A stretch of 64,000 nucleotides of DNA, taken from Euryodendron excelsum (Eukaryota; Streptophyta; Magnoliopsida; Ericales; Pentaphylacaceae). The translations under genes were made by a program, and so were the position numbers. The DNA lies in contig CM065390.1 in the NCBI GenBank assembly GCA_033060915.1, positions 17,952,001 through 18,016,000 on the forward strand, read 5' to 3'. Positions 11,894 through 24,313 of the stretch are shown here, in pieces. Every line of letters starts with the position of its first letter. Position 1 is the stretch's first letter. The notes beneath the pieces are model-generated. The model had not been told where the DNA came from. It saw only the letters and a list, made by a program, of their open reading frames with translations, and ran no database searches.

Positions 11894-13028
11894 TAGGGAT
11901 GGCAATGAATTAGGAAAAAATAGAGATCCAACCGAACTCGCCTCATTTAGGGAGGGTATGGAGGATTTGAAACAAGAATAGAGATGGAGATGGATGTTAA
12001 AATGAAAATTCATACGGGTATAATGGCGGGGATGGACCAAGGTTTCCCCTCACCCCTCCCTGCTTCCCCTACTTTAATTTTTTAATTATTTTTTATATAT
12101 GTTGATTTTTTCTTTGCTTTACTCTTTAGACGTCTATCCGAAACTCCTAATCTCTCTCTACTTTCTCTCTCTGTAGAGAATTTGGGCTATCCTATTCAAC
12201 ATTAAGCCAAAACATTTGTATTTTATTTAACATCTTTTTAGCTTTCTTCTCTTAGAGACTGCAATCGAAGTTGCCATTGAAGTTTTCTTAAGAAAGCTTG
12301 AAGAAATCGTATACCCAATGCCCTCCTTTCCTTTGTTCTTTAATAGTATTTTGATAATTGTTGTCTTCCTTTATCTTCATATTCTTCTACGCCAGATGTT
12401 GAACATATGAAAATGTAGCTTTCTTCTGAAATATTACATGAATATACATATGTGTATATATGCGCTGAAGCTTTTTTGTGCTATTTGTTTGCAATTGACG
12501 TCTTTCAAAGTCCGTTTCTTATATTGGAGATTGTAATTAGAGCAAATTCCTTGTGTTGTTTTTTTTTTTTTTGAGAAATGCCAGCCAAATCTTTAATTGA
12601 AAAAAAAAATGAAGTTAAGTAAAGTAATGGCTTCTTTTGTGGCACTATTTTTTTCAGTCTTGTGGATTTGGATCTGTTTTTTTTATGGACAAATTTGGTG
12701 GGAAGACAAATTGGGGTGAATTGTTTCTATTCGTTAATTTAGACCCTCAATCTTCATTCTGAAATTTCTATGGAAGGCTTGATTTTCGTGGAAGACTTTT
12801 CCTCCTGTCTGTTGGATAATGCATCTGTTTGGTTGCCGTGAAAATTAGGTTAGGGTGGAGGCGGAGGTGGGGCGGGAGAGGAGGTAGCCTTGTATCCACA
12901 GAGGTAGGGATGGAGGTTAAAATCAATCTCCAAACAGGGATAGAGGCGGGAATGGAGGTGAATTTTTTAGGTAAAGGTGGGGATAGAGATCCCAATTTCT
13001 GCCCTGCCCTAGTCCACTACCATCTCTA
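11894..13028. mobile_element. Non-autonomous hAT-superfamily transposon
   Basis: The element starts TAGGGATGGCAATG and ends ACTACCATCTCTA, which read inward is TAGAGATGGTAGTG; 11 of 14 terminal positions match. The 8 bases on each side are identical, TTTGGAAT at 11886-11893 and 13029-13036, the length made by hAT transposases. The subterminal parts are rich in GGATGG/GGAGG repeats. At 1135 bp it has no transposase ORF, so it must have been moved in trans. Confidence 0.85.
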
Positions 13029-13264
13029 TTTGGAATTAACACTATGATCAAGAGGGCAATGTAATACCAAGCTTGTGGAAGTGAATTTCATTGTAGCTCT
13101 AAGTGAAAACTGGAACAAAACATTCACCTATGTGATAATACAACCCAATGGGTGTCACAGTTCAAAACGAAAAAATAATTTTTTCAAATTCTGAGTAAGA
13201 TTGCGTACATCTCACTCTTCCCAAACCCACAATTACCAAAAGCAAAATTGTTGCTTTCGAAGCT

Positions 13265-13681
13265 CATCAAATATTATCTTCTGTTATAAAACTAAAGAAA
13301 ATATAAAACAGATAAATATATTCAACACAAGATATAATAAAATCAGTTTTTCGAGAACTGATAAATATTTCTCTGATTAGTTCTTCTGGAACTATTAGGG
13401 TTTGATCGTTTTGATCATCAAAACTTCATTACATAATAAGAAAAAATATAAATACAACTGTATCTCTCAATATTTGCCTAGAGCTTTTGCTTTATCCCTC
13501 TCTATTCTTCTCTCATCCTCTTTTTTTTTCTCTCTTCCTTTTCTCTCTTCTCTTTTTTTTCTCTTTCTTTAGTTTTATATATAGATGAAGAAAACGCACA
13601 ATAATGGGAGAAAAACATCAGTGTTTACGTTATGGCTTGCAAAAGTCATTCATGAACAGTGTTTTCACTGTGTTCATAACA
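13265..13681 (-). mobile_element. 3' LTR (partial) of the Ty1/copia host element
   Basis: It matches 42520-42924 by eye, including the phrases CAGATAAATATATTCAACA (here) and GATATAATAAAAT, the CT-rich leader and the end TTCATAACA. In element orientation it begins TGTTATGAACACA at 13681, preceded by the purine-rich tract AAAGAGAG. A TATATA-type box lies near 13577. The outer end is not resolved: similarity to the right LTR fades near 13265. Just outside it, 13180-13240 (TAAGATTGCGTACATCTCAC) resembles the 3' part of plant SINEs. Confidence 0.7.
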
Positions 13682-16600
13682 CTCTCTTTGGATGACTTTT
13701 ACACAAAAATATGTCTCATTAAAACCTTGTTAGGAAATAGTCTTATATGGGTGTGTTAAAACTACCTTGTTAAAACCTTACTAAGAAAAATCTTGTGAAA
13801 AAAAATCGTTGGCAAAGAAAAAATAGTACAGTACGCGACTATTTCTCATTCATACTTTTGGTATGAATTTGATAGCTTTGCAATTGATAGTGTTTTAGTA
13901 TATAAGTCCGCCAAATTATTGCTTGAACGTATCCACTGGACATTAATATCACCACTCTTCTAGAGCTCATGTATATAAAAGGACTTTAACGATATATGTT
14001 TGGTTCTGTCACCTTTGATGTAGCCTCATTTAATTTGTGCAATATATGCTGCATTATCTTTATGTAATATCGTTGAGGTATCTTTGATCGAGAATAGTGG
14101 CAACTTTCTTGAATATGTTGGATCATAGATCTCTACCAAATGCACTCTCGACTTACTTCATGAATTGCGATTATCTCAGAATGATTTGAAAAAGTTGAGT
14201 TTAGTGTTTGCTTCATAGATTGCTAAGACATAGCAGTATTACCATAGGTAAATATATACCTGATTTGTGCATCTGCATAGCCAACTAACTCTGATTCTGG
14301 TCCCTTTGAATAGAATAAACCCATATCTGTTGTTCCTCGGAGGTAACAGAATATGTGCTTCACTCCTTTCCAACATCTCTAAGTTGGTGCAGAACTAGAT
14401 CTTGCTAATAAATTGACAGAACATATAATATCGGGTCTCATGCAATTTGAAGATACATAAGAGCCCCAATAACTCTAAGATATGGTACTTCAGGACCAAG
14501 AATTTCTTCACCATCTTCTTGAAGACTAAAATGATCATTTTGTACATCTAGTAATTGAAAAATCATGGGGGAACTCAATGAATGAGATTTGTCCATATAA
14601 AATCGATTTAGAACCTTTTCTGTATATATAGACTGATGGATGAGAATTAATCTCTTCAGAAATTTCAACAAGATTCAGATCATCGACATAGACTGCAATA
14701 ATAGCAAATTTAGATTTTGATTTCTTAATAAAAATGTATGAACAAATTGTATTATTCACATATTCTTTTTTCAATAGATATTCACTGAGACAATTGTACC
14801 ACATGCATCCAGATTGTTTTAACCCATAAAAAGATCTTTATAGAATATAACCTTCGAGGTTTTAAAATATATGCTTCAAGCATTTTTAAATTCTTCAAAT
14901 TTTTTTATATGTATATCATTACCTAATGCACCATATGAATAGGCTGTTATACATTCATTAGATACATATTTAGTCTTTTTGAGAATGACAAACTAATCAA
15001 GAATATAAATGTAATAGCATCCTTACAGGATAGTATTTCTCACTGTAGTTAATACTAGGTCTCTGTGAGAAATTTTCTGGTACAAGTTGTGATTTATATC
15101 GCACTATTCTATTTTTTTATTGCGCAAATACCCATTTGTAGTAAACCAGTTTTACATCTTCAGGTGGGTGAACTACTGGTCCAAATACTTTATATCTTTT
15201 GGTGTTTAGACTACAGGTCCAATATTTTCATCTTCTGGTATTTGAACTACAAGTTTGAATACTTTACATTATGCTAATGAGTTTAATTCTAACTCATTAA
15301 TTTCTTTTCATTTTGATCGATTATATAAACATCGACATTTGTCGACTGTCTATAGTTCAGTCTCTTCATTACTTCTTGTAATTTCAAGAGCCACTTTAAA
15401 TGAAAATTTGTTGTCGACAATAATCTTATTTCTATTCCATCTTTCTCTTGTAGTCACATAACTTATTGAGAACTCATTACTTTTCAGGTATCATTTCCTC
15501 TGTAAGGAATATCTCTTTAGAAGATTTCTCTTCTGGAAATTCTTTTACAGGAGTTTCTTCCTCTGAAAGTTTAAATATTGTAGTTTATTCAAGAATACTG
15601 ATTTGCTTATGTATTTGTTTTTTTCTCTTTCTAGGAACTGTATTTTTTGTACTGACAAGTCTCCCACGCTTCATGCATGCTTGAAATTCACTTGCTGCTA
15701 TATTAGCAGATTGTCTTACAAAGACATCAATACGTGCTAGGGTATTAGCAGCTAGTAGATATATTTTTGTTATCTTTTTTGTGTCGGTAAACACATCAGG
15801 TAATTGATTTGCAATTGTCTCTAAATAAATGATTATGTAAACTTCTGATGCACATTGATTTGTTCGAAGATTAAGATGAGATGCCATGGAAGCATTCCAA
15901 GTGATCTCATGCTGCTTTTTTAATTACGTCTTATCTCCCTCTAATGGTGAGAAAAGTGTCTTATCAAAATGACAATCCGAAAAACGTGCAGTGAATATAT
16001 CCATTGTTAAAGGTTCAAAATATTTAATAATAGATGAAGAATCAAAACCAATATAAATCCCAAGTCGACGTTGGGTACCCATTTTAGTATGATGTGTGGG
16101 TGCAATTGGTACATATACAACATAAACAAAAATTCGTAGATGTGAAATATTTGGTTGTTGACCCAAAACAAGCTGTAATGGAGAATATTAGTGGTAAGTA
16201 GTAGATCGGACATGGACTAAGGATACGACATACAATATGGCATATCCCCAAGTAGAGACAGATAATTTTGTTCTCATAAGTAAAGTTCGTGCAATCAACT
16301 AAAGGCGTTTGATGAAAGATTTTGCTAAATCATTTTGTGTGTGTGTATGTGCAACAAGATACTACACATCAATCCCTATAGATATACAATAATCATCAAA
16401 AGCTTGAGATGTAAACTCATCAGCATTATCCAGTTGTATTGACTAAATCGGGTAATCTAAAATCTGTGCTCGTAATATGATAATTTGAGCAAGAAGCCTA
16501 GCAAATGGAACGTTACAAGTAGAAAGTAAAGAAACTTGTGATCATCGAGTGGATGCATCTATTAAAATCATAAAATAATAAAATGCTCTACATGGTGGGT

Positions 16601-16875
16601 ATATCGGCCCACACACCCTCCTGAATTCTTTGTAAAAAGGTTAAAAATTCAACTACTACTTTTAAAGGGGACAGTCTCACAATTAATTTCCTTTGTGAAC
16701 AAGCAGGACATTTATAATCACTTGACAAAAGAATCTTCTGGTTTTTTAGCGGATGCCCGCGAGAGTTCTCAATTATTTGACGCATTATCGTTGATCACGG
16801 ATGACCAAGACAATCATGCCAAAACATAAATTCTTTGGATTAAAACACTTCTGGTGCATCACTTTAGGTGATCCA
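13682..16875 (-). pseudogene. Ty1/copia pol remnant: integrase, RT, RNase H side
   Basis: Read on the minus strand, the remnant begins with a GAG-pre-integrase end (WHDCLGHP near 16810), then MRQIIENSRGHPLKNQKIL (16785 downward) with the CPACSQ cysteines. Integrase core follows (LRIF and RRLGIYIGF at about 16140-16040), then the linker with LNLRTNQC and IANQLPD (15870-15790), and finally RT/RNase H (YTEKVLNRFYMDKSH, GPEVPYLRVIGALMYL; 14670-14440). There are many stops and frameshifts and no intact frame, so it is not functional. The part upstream in the element continues at 34827-36838, beyond the insertions that split it. Confidence 0.85.
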
Positions 16876-19061
16876 TGTGAGACTTTAATCTCATAATTTC
16901 ATAATTAGTTTAATTATATATTTGAATTATTTGAATTAGTTATTTAATTGCATTTATTCCATGGTTAATTGGTATGTAAAATTATGTGGGTGCATGTGTG
17001 TGTAATATGTGTCTTTTCTTCATTGGTGAGTTGGTTGGTGAGTCATTGATGGTGAGTTGGTTGGTGGACTATTTTATTGGAAAGTTAGCTAGATTGAATA
17101 AGAGTTGGGAGAGGAAATTAGGTGAGAAGTTTATTGACTCCTCACCATTCAAATGGAGGAGAGATAGAGGGAGAGAGAAGAGGAAGAAGAGAGGAGAAAG
17201 GAGAGAAAGAAGAAGAGATTAAAAGGGAAGGTTTGTGTCTTCATTCCTAAGGTGAGATATCTTATGTTCATGGTTATGTGATGGTGTATTCATGACTTCT
17301 TGCATGTTTATATCTTATATGCCATGTAAATGGGAGTAGGAGGTGAGGGCTTTCATGGTAAAACTTGGAATCATCCACAATTGCCATAACCAGAGTCATC
17401 TCTATGATAGAGCTGCTGTTTGGAGACGTTTTGACTTAACTACAAATCTTATTTGTGACTAAATTTTTTACCACTTTAACTCAAAGTTATGATGGTAATT
17501 TAGGCTTTGGTTTCACTCAAAAATATTATAATTTTGAATTATAGTGAATTTTTTAAATCGGACTGTCACTGCAAAATTCTAATGCCGAGATTTGCGACTC
17601 CTAGCTTGACAGAACATTAGACCAAGTTAGAGTAGTCAAAAAATTAAGAAATTTTTCCTATATCTATTATATATGTTGAATTATAATATGTATCAAATTT
17701 TAGATCATTTTGATGTCGCTTACCTATGTTAAGAACAGCTAAAAATGGACCATCTGCAGCTGAATTCTCACTTCTATAGTACTGTCCTAGATTAGAAAAT
17801 ACCCAATAAATATATAGACTTGTTCAAAAAATTTGAAATTTGATCTGGATACTTGCTATGATGTCTAGTTTGTATTCATAAAGTTTTTAAATTTTTTGTT
17901 ATAAGCTCACGAAATTGTGTCCATGTTATGAGGCTTGTATCAGTTTTGGCAGATTAGATGACTTAAGTAGATTTTGGCACTTTTAAGCCTATTTTCAAAT
18001 GATTATGTTCAAGGTGTATATTTGGTGAATCATTTTTTTATGTGCAATATTTATTGATGAATGATACAATGTGGTTCCGAAACTAACATAATTGTGGTGA
18101 TAGGAGCTAAAAGAGGTTAAGAACTTTCGACTTCAACTAAGGAGTAACTCCATCAGGTGTGTGTGCGGTGACAGGTGAGAATTGAGACAATCTTATTCAT
18201 ATAACAGTGAATATATTGTTTGTATTGTTATGAATGTTAGTGTTGATTGTGAGAATATAAGATAATCTTAATTATATTGAATGGATAGTGTTGTTTCTTG
18301 TAAATGTATAAGTGGAGAATATTTATATTGACTTGTTTGACTATTTTATATGAGGTGATATTGGTGTTTAAATATATGAGGTGATATTAGTGATTAAATA
18401 TATGAGGTGATATATATATATATATGTGGCGATATTGCATACCATCCATATCGTATACTTTACATTACACTGGATAGAGTTAGCCATGGTGGGCTAACCA
18501 AAGGCTTAGTCATGGTAGACGGGCCTAGCGGTGCCATAGTGAGCATTCCTTGATAACGAGCTATCGATATATTGGACTAACGTTATCTTAATTGTGTGCA
18601 CATTTGGGTGTTTCATACATTGCATCACAAGAGATATTGCATTTCATGAAGTAAATTACATTGTTGGTGGTTATGAGAGGGTGATTACATATTGTTCATG
18701 TTGGTGTTTTATAGATGATCATATATCATTGATTGATAAATTATTTATTGATAGTTGATTCTATGATTATGTATATAACGTTCTTTATGAGTTTGATAAT
18801 CTATTGTGAGCACGTTGACAATTAGTTCACACCTACACAGACTATTTTGGCAGGTAACATGGAGATGATGGTTTGGTTCACTATAGTTTTAGTCTTAGCT
18901 GCGATGGCATTCATGTCGGTGTTAGGATGTCGTGTCTTGGGGCTTGAGAAAGCTCTTGTTGCTTTGCTTCCAGTTTCTTGTCATATTTGTATAAGATGTT
19001 GGGATTTGAGTTATATTTGTATTTGCTTTATGTCAGCTTGAGTTTTATGAGAGTTTGGTAT
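16876..19061 (+). mobile_element. Left part of a long Tekay/Del-like LTR (probably solo)
   Basis: The copia frame stops near 16876 and TGTGAGACTTTAATCTCATA begins, followed by AT-rich ATTTAATTATTTAATT-type sequence and GGTGAGTTGGTTGGTG. This is how long Tekay/Del LTRs of plants usually start. A GA-rich purine stretch follows at 17150-17220. Near the right side is GGCAGGTAACATGG at 18850. The rest of the LTR lies at 34630-34826 and ends GTGACA, giving about 2.4 kb in total. The outer boundary may be off by tens of bases, as I could not find a clean 5-bp target duplication. Confidence 0.55.
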
Positions 19062-19588
19062 TGTAGGTGGGAATTTTAAGAAGACTCGGTTGAACTCTTG
19101 AAACCGTTTTGACGAGCATGAACTATCTGCAAAAGAAGAAGACGATGAGAATGTCTCGACCCTCTTTAGGCCAAAGGCACTCCGATGATTAAGTTAGCAA
19201 GCTTAACCATAATGAATTGAATAAAATAATTGAGAGCTAGAACTCAAGTGAACGTCTTTCATACCTTTAGTACATAGAGGTATTTATAGTTTTCGGAATG
19301 CCATATTCGTTTTGAGAATTGGAGTCACTTTCCTCCTAGGAATTCTTATTGATAAAGTCAATTTAATGCTTTGGACTTATCTTTTATTTGTCCTAATTCA
19401 CGTAGGAATAGGATTTGTATTACGGACATCATTAGTCTTTGTACCTTTTGGATTAGGATCCAAAGGCCAACCACTTTGGGCTCCTACCTCTAATCGGTAT
19501 GGGCTTCACCTGATAGATCGGCACTCACGGGCAGACCTTACTGGGATGGTCCCTTCTGGTCTTGGGCTTGGCTCTTATTGGGCCTACA
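19062..19588 (-). mobile_element. 3' LTR of the Tat-lineage Ty3/gypsy element
   Basis: This 527-bp LTR aligns along its whole length with 34102-34629 (528 bp). In element orientation it starts TGTAGGCCCAATAAG and ends CACCTACA. It is preceded in the element by the purine-rich GGGTTGGAGGGCAAT. The element is flanked by GGTAT on the left and AATAT on the right, an imperfect 5-bp target duplication. The TATA box is CTATAAATACC near 19270-19280. The two LTRs differ at roughly one base in ten by eye, so the insertion is old. Confidence 0.85.
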
Positions 19589-19954
19589 ATTGCCCTCCAA
19601 CCCTTGTGCCATGTTTGGACAAACATAGGGGTAAGGGCTGAAATTTGTATTTAAAGCTTGTCTTTCGCTTTCCTGTCGTTTCATGACACGTGGGTATCCC
19701 GCATAAGCCCTGCAACCGAAGGGACGCGTCGCTTGGTCTTCCGAGGTGACGGTTGGCTCAAGCATCATAATGACCACTATTGAACCAACAACATGGCTTC
19801 TTATAAATTGGGCGCCTCCTCATTCCTTCTCCACATTTGAACTTGGCTTAAGATTCCTAATGAGAGAGAAAGCGGCTCCTGCCCTAAAAATTGTAAGTCT
19901 TTCACACCTTTGCTTTCCTCTTTTTCTGCCCTAATTTCCTGTGGTTATCCCTCG

Positions 19955-22254
19955 ATGGCAGCTCGCCTTAGAAAGCTTGTAGATAGTCTGGCGGCCGTTA
20001 CTACTTTTAAGGCTAGATATGATATTGCCGACTAGGTCGGCATAGAGTTAGTTGACTCAGGTGATTATAGGATGGAGAAAACCAATATGGGGATGCCCTT
20101 TCCCGTAATTGCCATAGTAGAGGGTGGAGTTCGATTTCCCATACACCCTTTTCTTGTAAAAGTTTTTCAACACCATGATTTATGTCCTGCCCAAGTGAGC
20201 CCAAACACTTATCGGATTGTAATGGGGTTGCTTGAGCTGAACCAAATCCTAAGTGTTAACCTTAGGCTTACCGAGCTTGACTTCTGCTATACTCTGTGCA
20301 AAGTTGGGTGCAACAATTGGAAAGTATACCTTAGGGTGATTGATAAAAGTAAGAAAATAGTGAATGTCTCCCTTCTTTGGGTAAGGGAGTAGATGATGTC
20401 AGGATATGGGTTTCTGGGCCCTGGGAGTTCGGTGACCTTCCTACTAACCAAATGCCATTGACTTGATATTGTAGAACCCCTAGGGAGTTAGGTTAGTGTC
20501 GACCTTTTAGTTTTTATGCGTATTAACTTGTGCATATCTAACTTGCCATGTTTTGACTTTTTCAGTTACTAGTCAGAACAAAAAGCGGACGTGGGGAGTC
20601 AACTTGCCCGATCTGAACAAGGTCCTGAATTACAAAGGTTCTGGTCAGCTCCGTGATATAGCCAGGACACCTCATATCCTGCTAAACTACCCACTCCGGG
20701 TCTCCACCTTCACTACCTCGGCAGGGATCCTGCCAAGTGTGATTGCCAAGTTATCGGCGGAGGGTGCAGTTGGTGAATTCACCGATATTCCAGTAGGGAT
20801 CATTATTGAGCGAATCCATTTCGACGACCGAATGACCGTTCTCAACGTGCTTGCTGATGCACTACCACCAGTAGGGAGTTTGGAAACTCGAGTTGTTGAA
20901 GACGTGATCCCGCTGTCGTCAGAGATTAACTTCCCAAGTTGGGAATCATTTGAACTGCCTCGAACCACTACTAAAGCGACGCCCCACCTTACGGATCATT
21001 CTATGGAAGACATATCTTTAGATTGATTAAAGTCATCTGGGTCAACGTCGACTTCAACCCTATTCACGGCGCTTGACCACTGGGTTATAACTGACGTAGG
21101 GAAGAGACATAAGCTCGTATACCCCTTGTCTTCAGACTGCGACACTCCCAACGCGATGAATCTGAAGGAGATGGTGCTACAGAAAACGGTAAAGAAATTA
21201 AAGAAAGCATGAAAGCTGGAGGTTGAGGAGGCAAAGCTCGTTCCTCCTACCCTCGTTATACAGGTCGGCACTACTAAACCCGATAAACAAAGGAGGGAGA
21301 CAAGGGCGTCCAAGAAAAAGTCGATGGCCCAGGACACGCTGATTGAGCCAGCGCCAAAGAAAGCCAAAGTTGTGCTAGCCGATCCTTTTTCGAGTAGCAG
21401 CGCCGCGACTGATGATGCTGGTTTTGTGGTTGTCAGACCCATTGTTGGTGACTGCCGTATACGGTCGACTAGCCCCATAATCAAGTCGGCAGAAGTGGCA
21501 TTGGGGGTGGTTGAAAGTAACATATAACAGGTTGACATTGATTTGCTAGAGAGCAACGATAATCTTTTTGCCTTCGTAGGAGCCTTCCATGAGTCCCTGC
21601 AGGTAGGTTTATTTACCCATTTATTTTTAGCAGTTGCTTTGTTAATCGTACATTAATCTTGTTACCTCTGTTTCACTTCCAGGGCTCTCTCAAGGCTTTA
21701 GAGGCCATGCAGTGCTTCCGAGCTCTGTCTAAAAGCACAATACGCTTGTAGAGGAGCATAACACCCTGAAAGTGGAATGGATCAAGAAGAAACAGGCCCA
21801 ACTAACCACCAAGAAGGAAGCAAAGAAGGCAAAAATTGTGCTGGACCAAGCTACAGTCGACCTAATCTAAAAAGATGATGTCGTGTCGAAACTAGAGGAC
21901 GAGAAGGCTATACTTACAGTGGACTCATACAAGTCGCGGGATGAAGTTGAGGCACTTAAAGCCGAGCTTACCAATGAGAAGGCCGAGTATAAGGAGAGGC
22001 ATAAACAGAACTCAGATGATACTGCCAACCAGATGGTCGATATCGGGGGCAGTCTATCTTCATCAAAGGCTGGCACGGGGCTTTGAAGGTGATGAATGTG
22101 GAGAGTTCCTCTAGCCTTTAGAAAGAGGTTCCGGACTACTTTGAGAAGACACTGGGGGGGCAGTGATGAGGATGCCTCTGAGACGACTGAAGCTAGACTT
22201 GCTCTATCTGATTCGGCTTATCTGCCTAAGAAGCCTGCTAAAGACGTAGTTTAG
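19955..22254 (+). pseudogene. Antisense, intron-bearing gene inside the Tat element (Transposase_28-like)
   Basis: This gene runs opposite to gag-pol. Exon 1 begins at ATG 19955 (MAARLRKLVDSL); the donor is near 20484. Exon 2 is about 20567-21602, from TTTTTCAG to CTGCAG|GTAGGT. Exon 3 is 21683-22254 and ends KPAKDVV-stop. Exon 1 holds GGVRFPIHPFLVKVF, NTYRIVMGLLEL and WVSGPWEFGDLP, which resemble PF04195 ('putative gypsy type transposon'), a protein known from Tat-type elements. Exon 2 is Pro/Ser/Lys-rich. Exon 3 encodes a charged coiled coil (KLEDEKAILTVD, EALKAELTNEKAEYKER). A TTATAAAT box lies at about 19800. It has an in-frame stop at 20030-20032, a frameshift near 20385 and further lesions, so this copy is dead. 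Function unknown: additional ORFs of both orientations are described for Tat elements. Confidence 0.65.
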
Positions 22255-22419
22255 TTTTCATTTTTTCTATTTTGAAGAAGTTGTATCTTTTTTTTGGAAG
22301 CTCTTGTATTGAATCAACTTTTTTGAAGGAATATAGATTCTGTTTTTCAAGTCTGAATCTTGTATGGATGTTTCATAATTTAAACTCTAGATTCTCGATC
22401 TATCTTGATTTTCTGGGCT

Positions 22420-22870
22420 AGGGCCTTTAGTGGCCGACCTGTCTAACTTTTTAGGACAGGACCAAAGTTTAACTTTTGGTTTTTTATGGCCTTCATTGGC
22501 CGATCTGCCAACAAGTTGGACAGGATCAAGTTTTTACACTTGATTTTTTAGGGCCTTCATTGACCGACCTACCAACAAGTTGGATAGGACCAAATTTTTA
22601 CACTTGATTTTTTAAGGCCTTCATTGGCCGACTAGCTAACAAGTTGGACAGGACCAAATTTTGACACTTGATTTTTTAGGGCTTTCATTGGCCGACCTGC
22701 CAATAAGTTGGACAAGACCAAGTTTTGACACTTTGGTTTTTTAGGGCGTTCATTGTCCAACTTGCTAACAAGTTGGACAGGACCAAGTTTTGACACTTGG
22801 TTTTTTATGCCTTTCATTGGTCGACCTGCCAACAAATTGGATAGGACCAAGTTTTGACACTTGGTTTTGT
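22420..22870. repeat. Minisatellite of the Tat element, seven units of about 64 bp
   Basis: Seven consecutive units of the form GGCCTTCATTGGCCGACCTG, then CCAACAAGTTGGACAGGACC, then AAGTTTTGACACTTG and TTTTTTA. The first unit is the most diverged. It lies between the end of the antisense gene and the end of integrase. Each unit contains the inverted motif CCAACNNGTTGG, so transcripts could form small stems. Confidence 0.85.
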
Positions 22871-23003
22871 TATGGTTATCCTTTTTTTTGTAAGTTTGTT
22901 GAATTTGCTGAGTTACTTGCAACTTTTGAAGGGAGAAAACAATTCGTCATTTATTGTCTTTTCATAAATTGTCGTAGATCATTATATCATCTAGGGAACA
23001 TCC

Positions 23004-24308
23004 CTACTGATAAAACTTTCTGAGGTTGTTAGCGTTCCAAGGTTGGAATAATTGTCGCCTTTCTTTGACAGTTTTTAGTCGGTATGCCCCCATGCCGACT
23101 TGGGATGTAACTCTATATGGTCCTTTCCAGTTTGGACCGAGCTTCCCCTTTGCTAGATTTTTTATTGCCCCCAACATTTTCCTTAGCACTAAGTCTCTGG
23201 GAGCAAAAGCTCTTGGCTGGAATCGCTTGTTGTAGGCTCGGGTAAGTTGTTGATAATATCCAATAAGTTTGAGTAGGGCGGCTTTTCTCTTTTCTTCAAT
23301 GAGGTCGAGGTCTTTTGCCAAAGTCTGGTCATTGAGGCCGGTGTCGAATGCTATCGATTTGATGGTTGAAAGTCCGACTTCCAAGGGTATTACTGCCTCC
23401 ACCCCATATGCCATTGAGAAAGGGGTTTCTTTAGTAGATCTTTTTGGAGTGGTTCTATAGGACCATAAGACACTGGGCAGTTCTTCTACCCATCTTTCTT
23501 TAGCTTTCTTCAGCCTCTTTTTGATTCTATTGAGTATGGTCTTGTTTGATATCTTGGCTTGCCCGTTGCACTGTGGATAGGCCGGCGTTGAATAGTAATT
23601 TTTTATCCCAAGCCCACTGCAAAATTCTCTGAACATGTTGCCGTCAGACTGGGTGCCGTTGTCTAAAACTAGTGCTCGGAGTATGCCGAATCTCGTGATG
23701 ATACTCCTCCATGCAAACCTCTTAGCATTAACTTCTCTAATAGTTTATAAGGGCTCTGCTTCCACCCACTTGATGAAGTAATCAGTTGCCACTATGAGGA
23801 ATCTCTTATTTTTTGGAGCTCGAGGTAGTTGTCCAATTATGTCTAACCCTCATTGTGCAAAAGGCCAGCGGCTAGTAATGGTTGTGAGGTCTTCAGCAGG
23901 CTGGTGGATTATTGGCGTGAACTTCTAGTATTTTTCACACTTCAGAACATACTAGGTGGCATCCTTCTATATATAAGGACACCAATAGCCTTGTGAAATA
24001 ACTCGGTGGGCCAGGGATCTTCCACCGACATGACTCTTGCAGATGCCTTCATGAATCTTAAATAGAATGCCCTGCACCTTGTCAGGGTGGACACAATACA
24101 GATATGGACCAGTAAATGAACTTCTGTACAATTCTTTGTCGGGTGATAGCTAGTACTTTAATGACTTGTTCTTGATTCTTTTGGCCTCGTTCTTGTCTTC
24201 TAGCAACTCGTCCTTCTTGAGGCAAAAAATGATCAGGTCCATCCAAGATGGCCTTAATTGCTCAATGGCTGAGGCTCGCACCTCTTCCTGAAATATGTTT
24301 GGGCTAGG
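23004..24308 (-). pseudogene. Tat integrase and adjoining pol remnant
   Basis: Read on the minus strand: a zinc-finger-side part (HEGICKSHVGGRSLAHRV), then the DDE core with DYFIKWVEAEPL and VLDNGTQSD, then YYSTPAYPQCNGQAK, and a C-terminal part with GKLGPNWKGPYRV and PWNANNLRKFYQ. Both core aspartates are present, but the third acidic residue, normally Glu in NGQAE, is Lys here. Stops interrupt the frame at three or more places in the N-terminal half, while 23636-23004 is still open for 210 codons. The upper edge is the insertion point of the nested element. Confidence 0.9.
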
Positions 24309-24313
24309 GAGCG

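Noticed and set aside
13180..13240. A separate SINE next to the copia LTR
   Set aside because: Only the TAAGATTGCGTACATCTCAC part resembles a SINE end. Neither a pol III box region nor a tail can be defined, so it is only mentioned under the LTR.
16871..16875. ATCCA as target duplication of the long Tekay-like LTR
   Set aside because: The right flank reads TTAAT. Another shared string, TTAATC, lies nearby on both sides, so the exact borders remain open.
20687..21556. Minus-strand ORFs 20968-20687 and 21556-20996 as Tat genes in sense orientation
   Set aside because: They have Ser/Thr-rich shadow composition, while the plus-strand frames show conserved domain phrases and splice signals.
22632..22922. 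96-codon minus-strand ORF with repeated KCQNLVLSNLLAGRP
   Set aside because: It is only the translation of the Tat minisatellite, whose period happens to keep a frame open locally.
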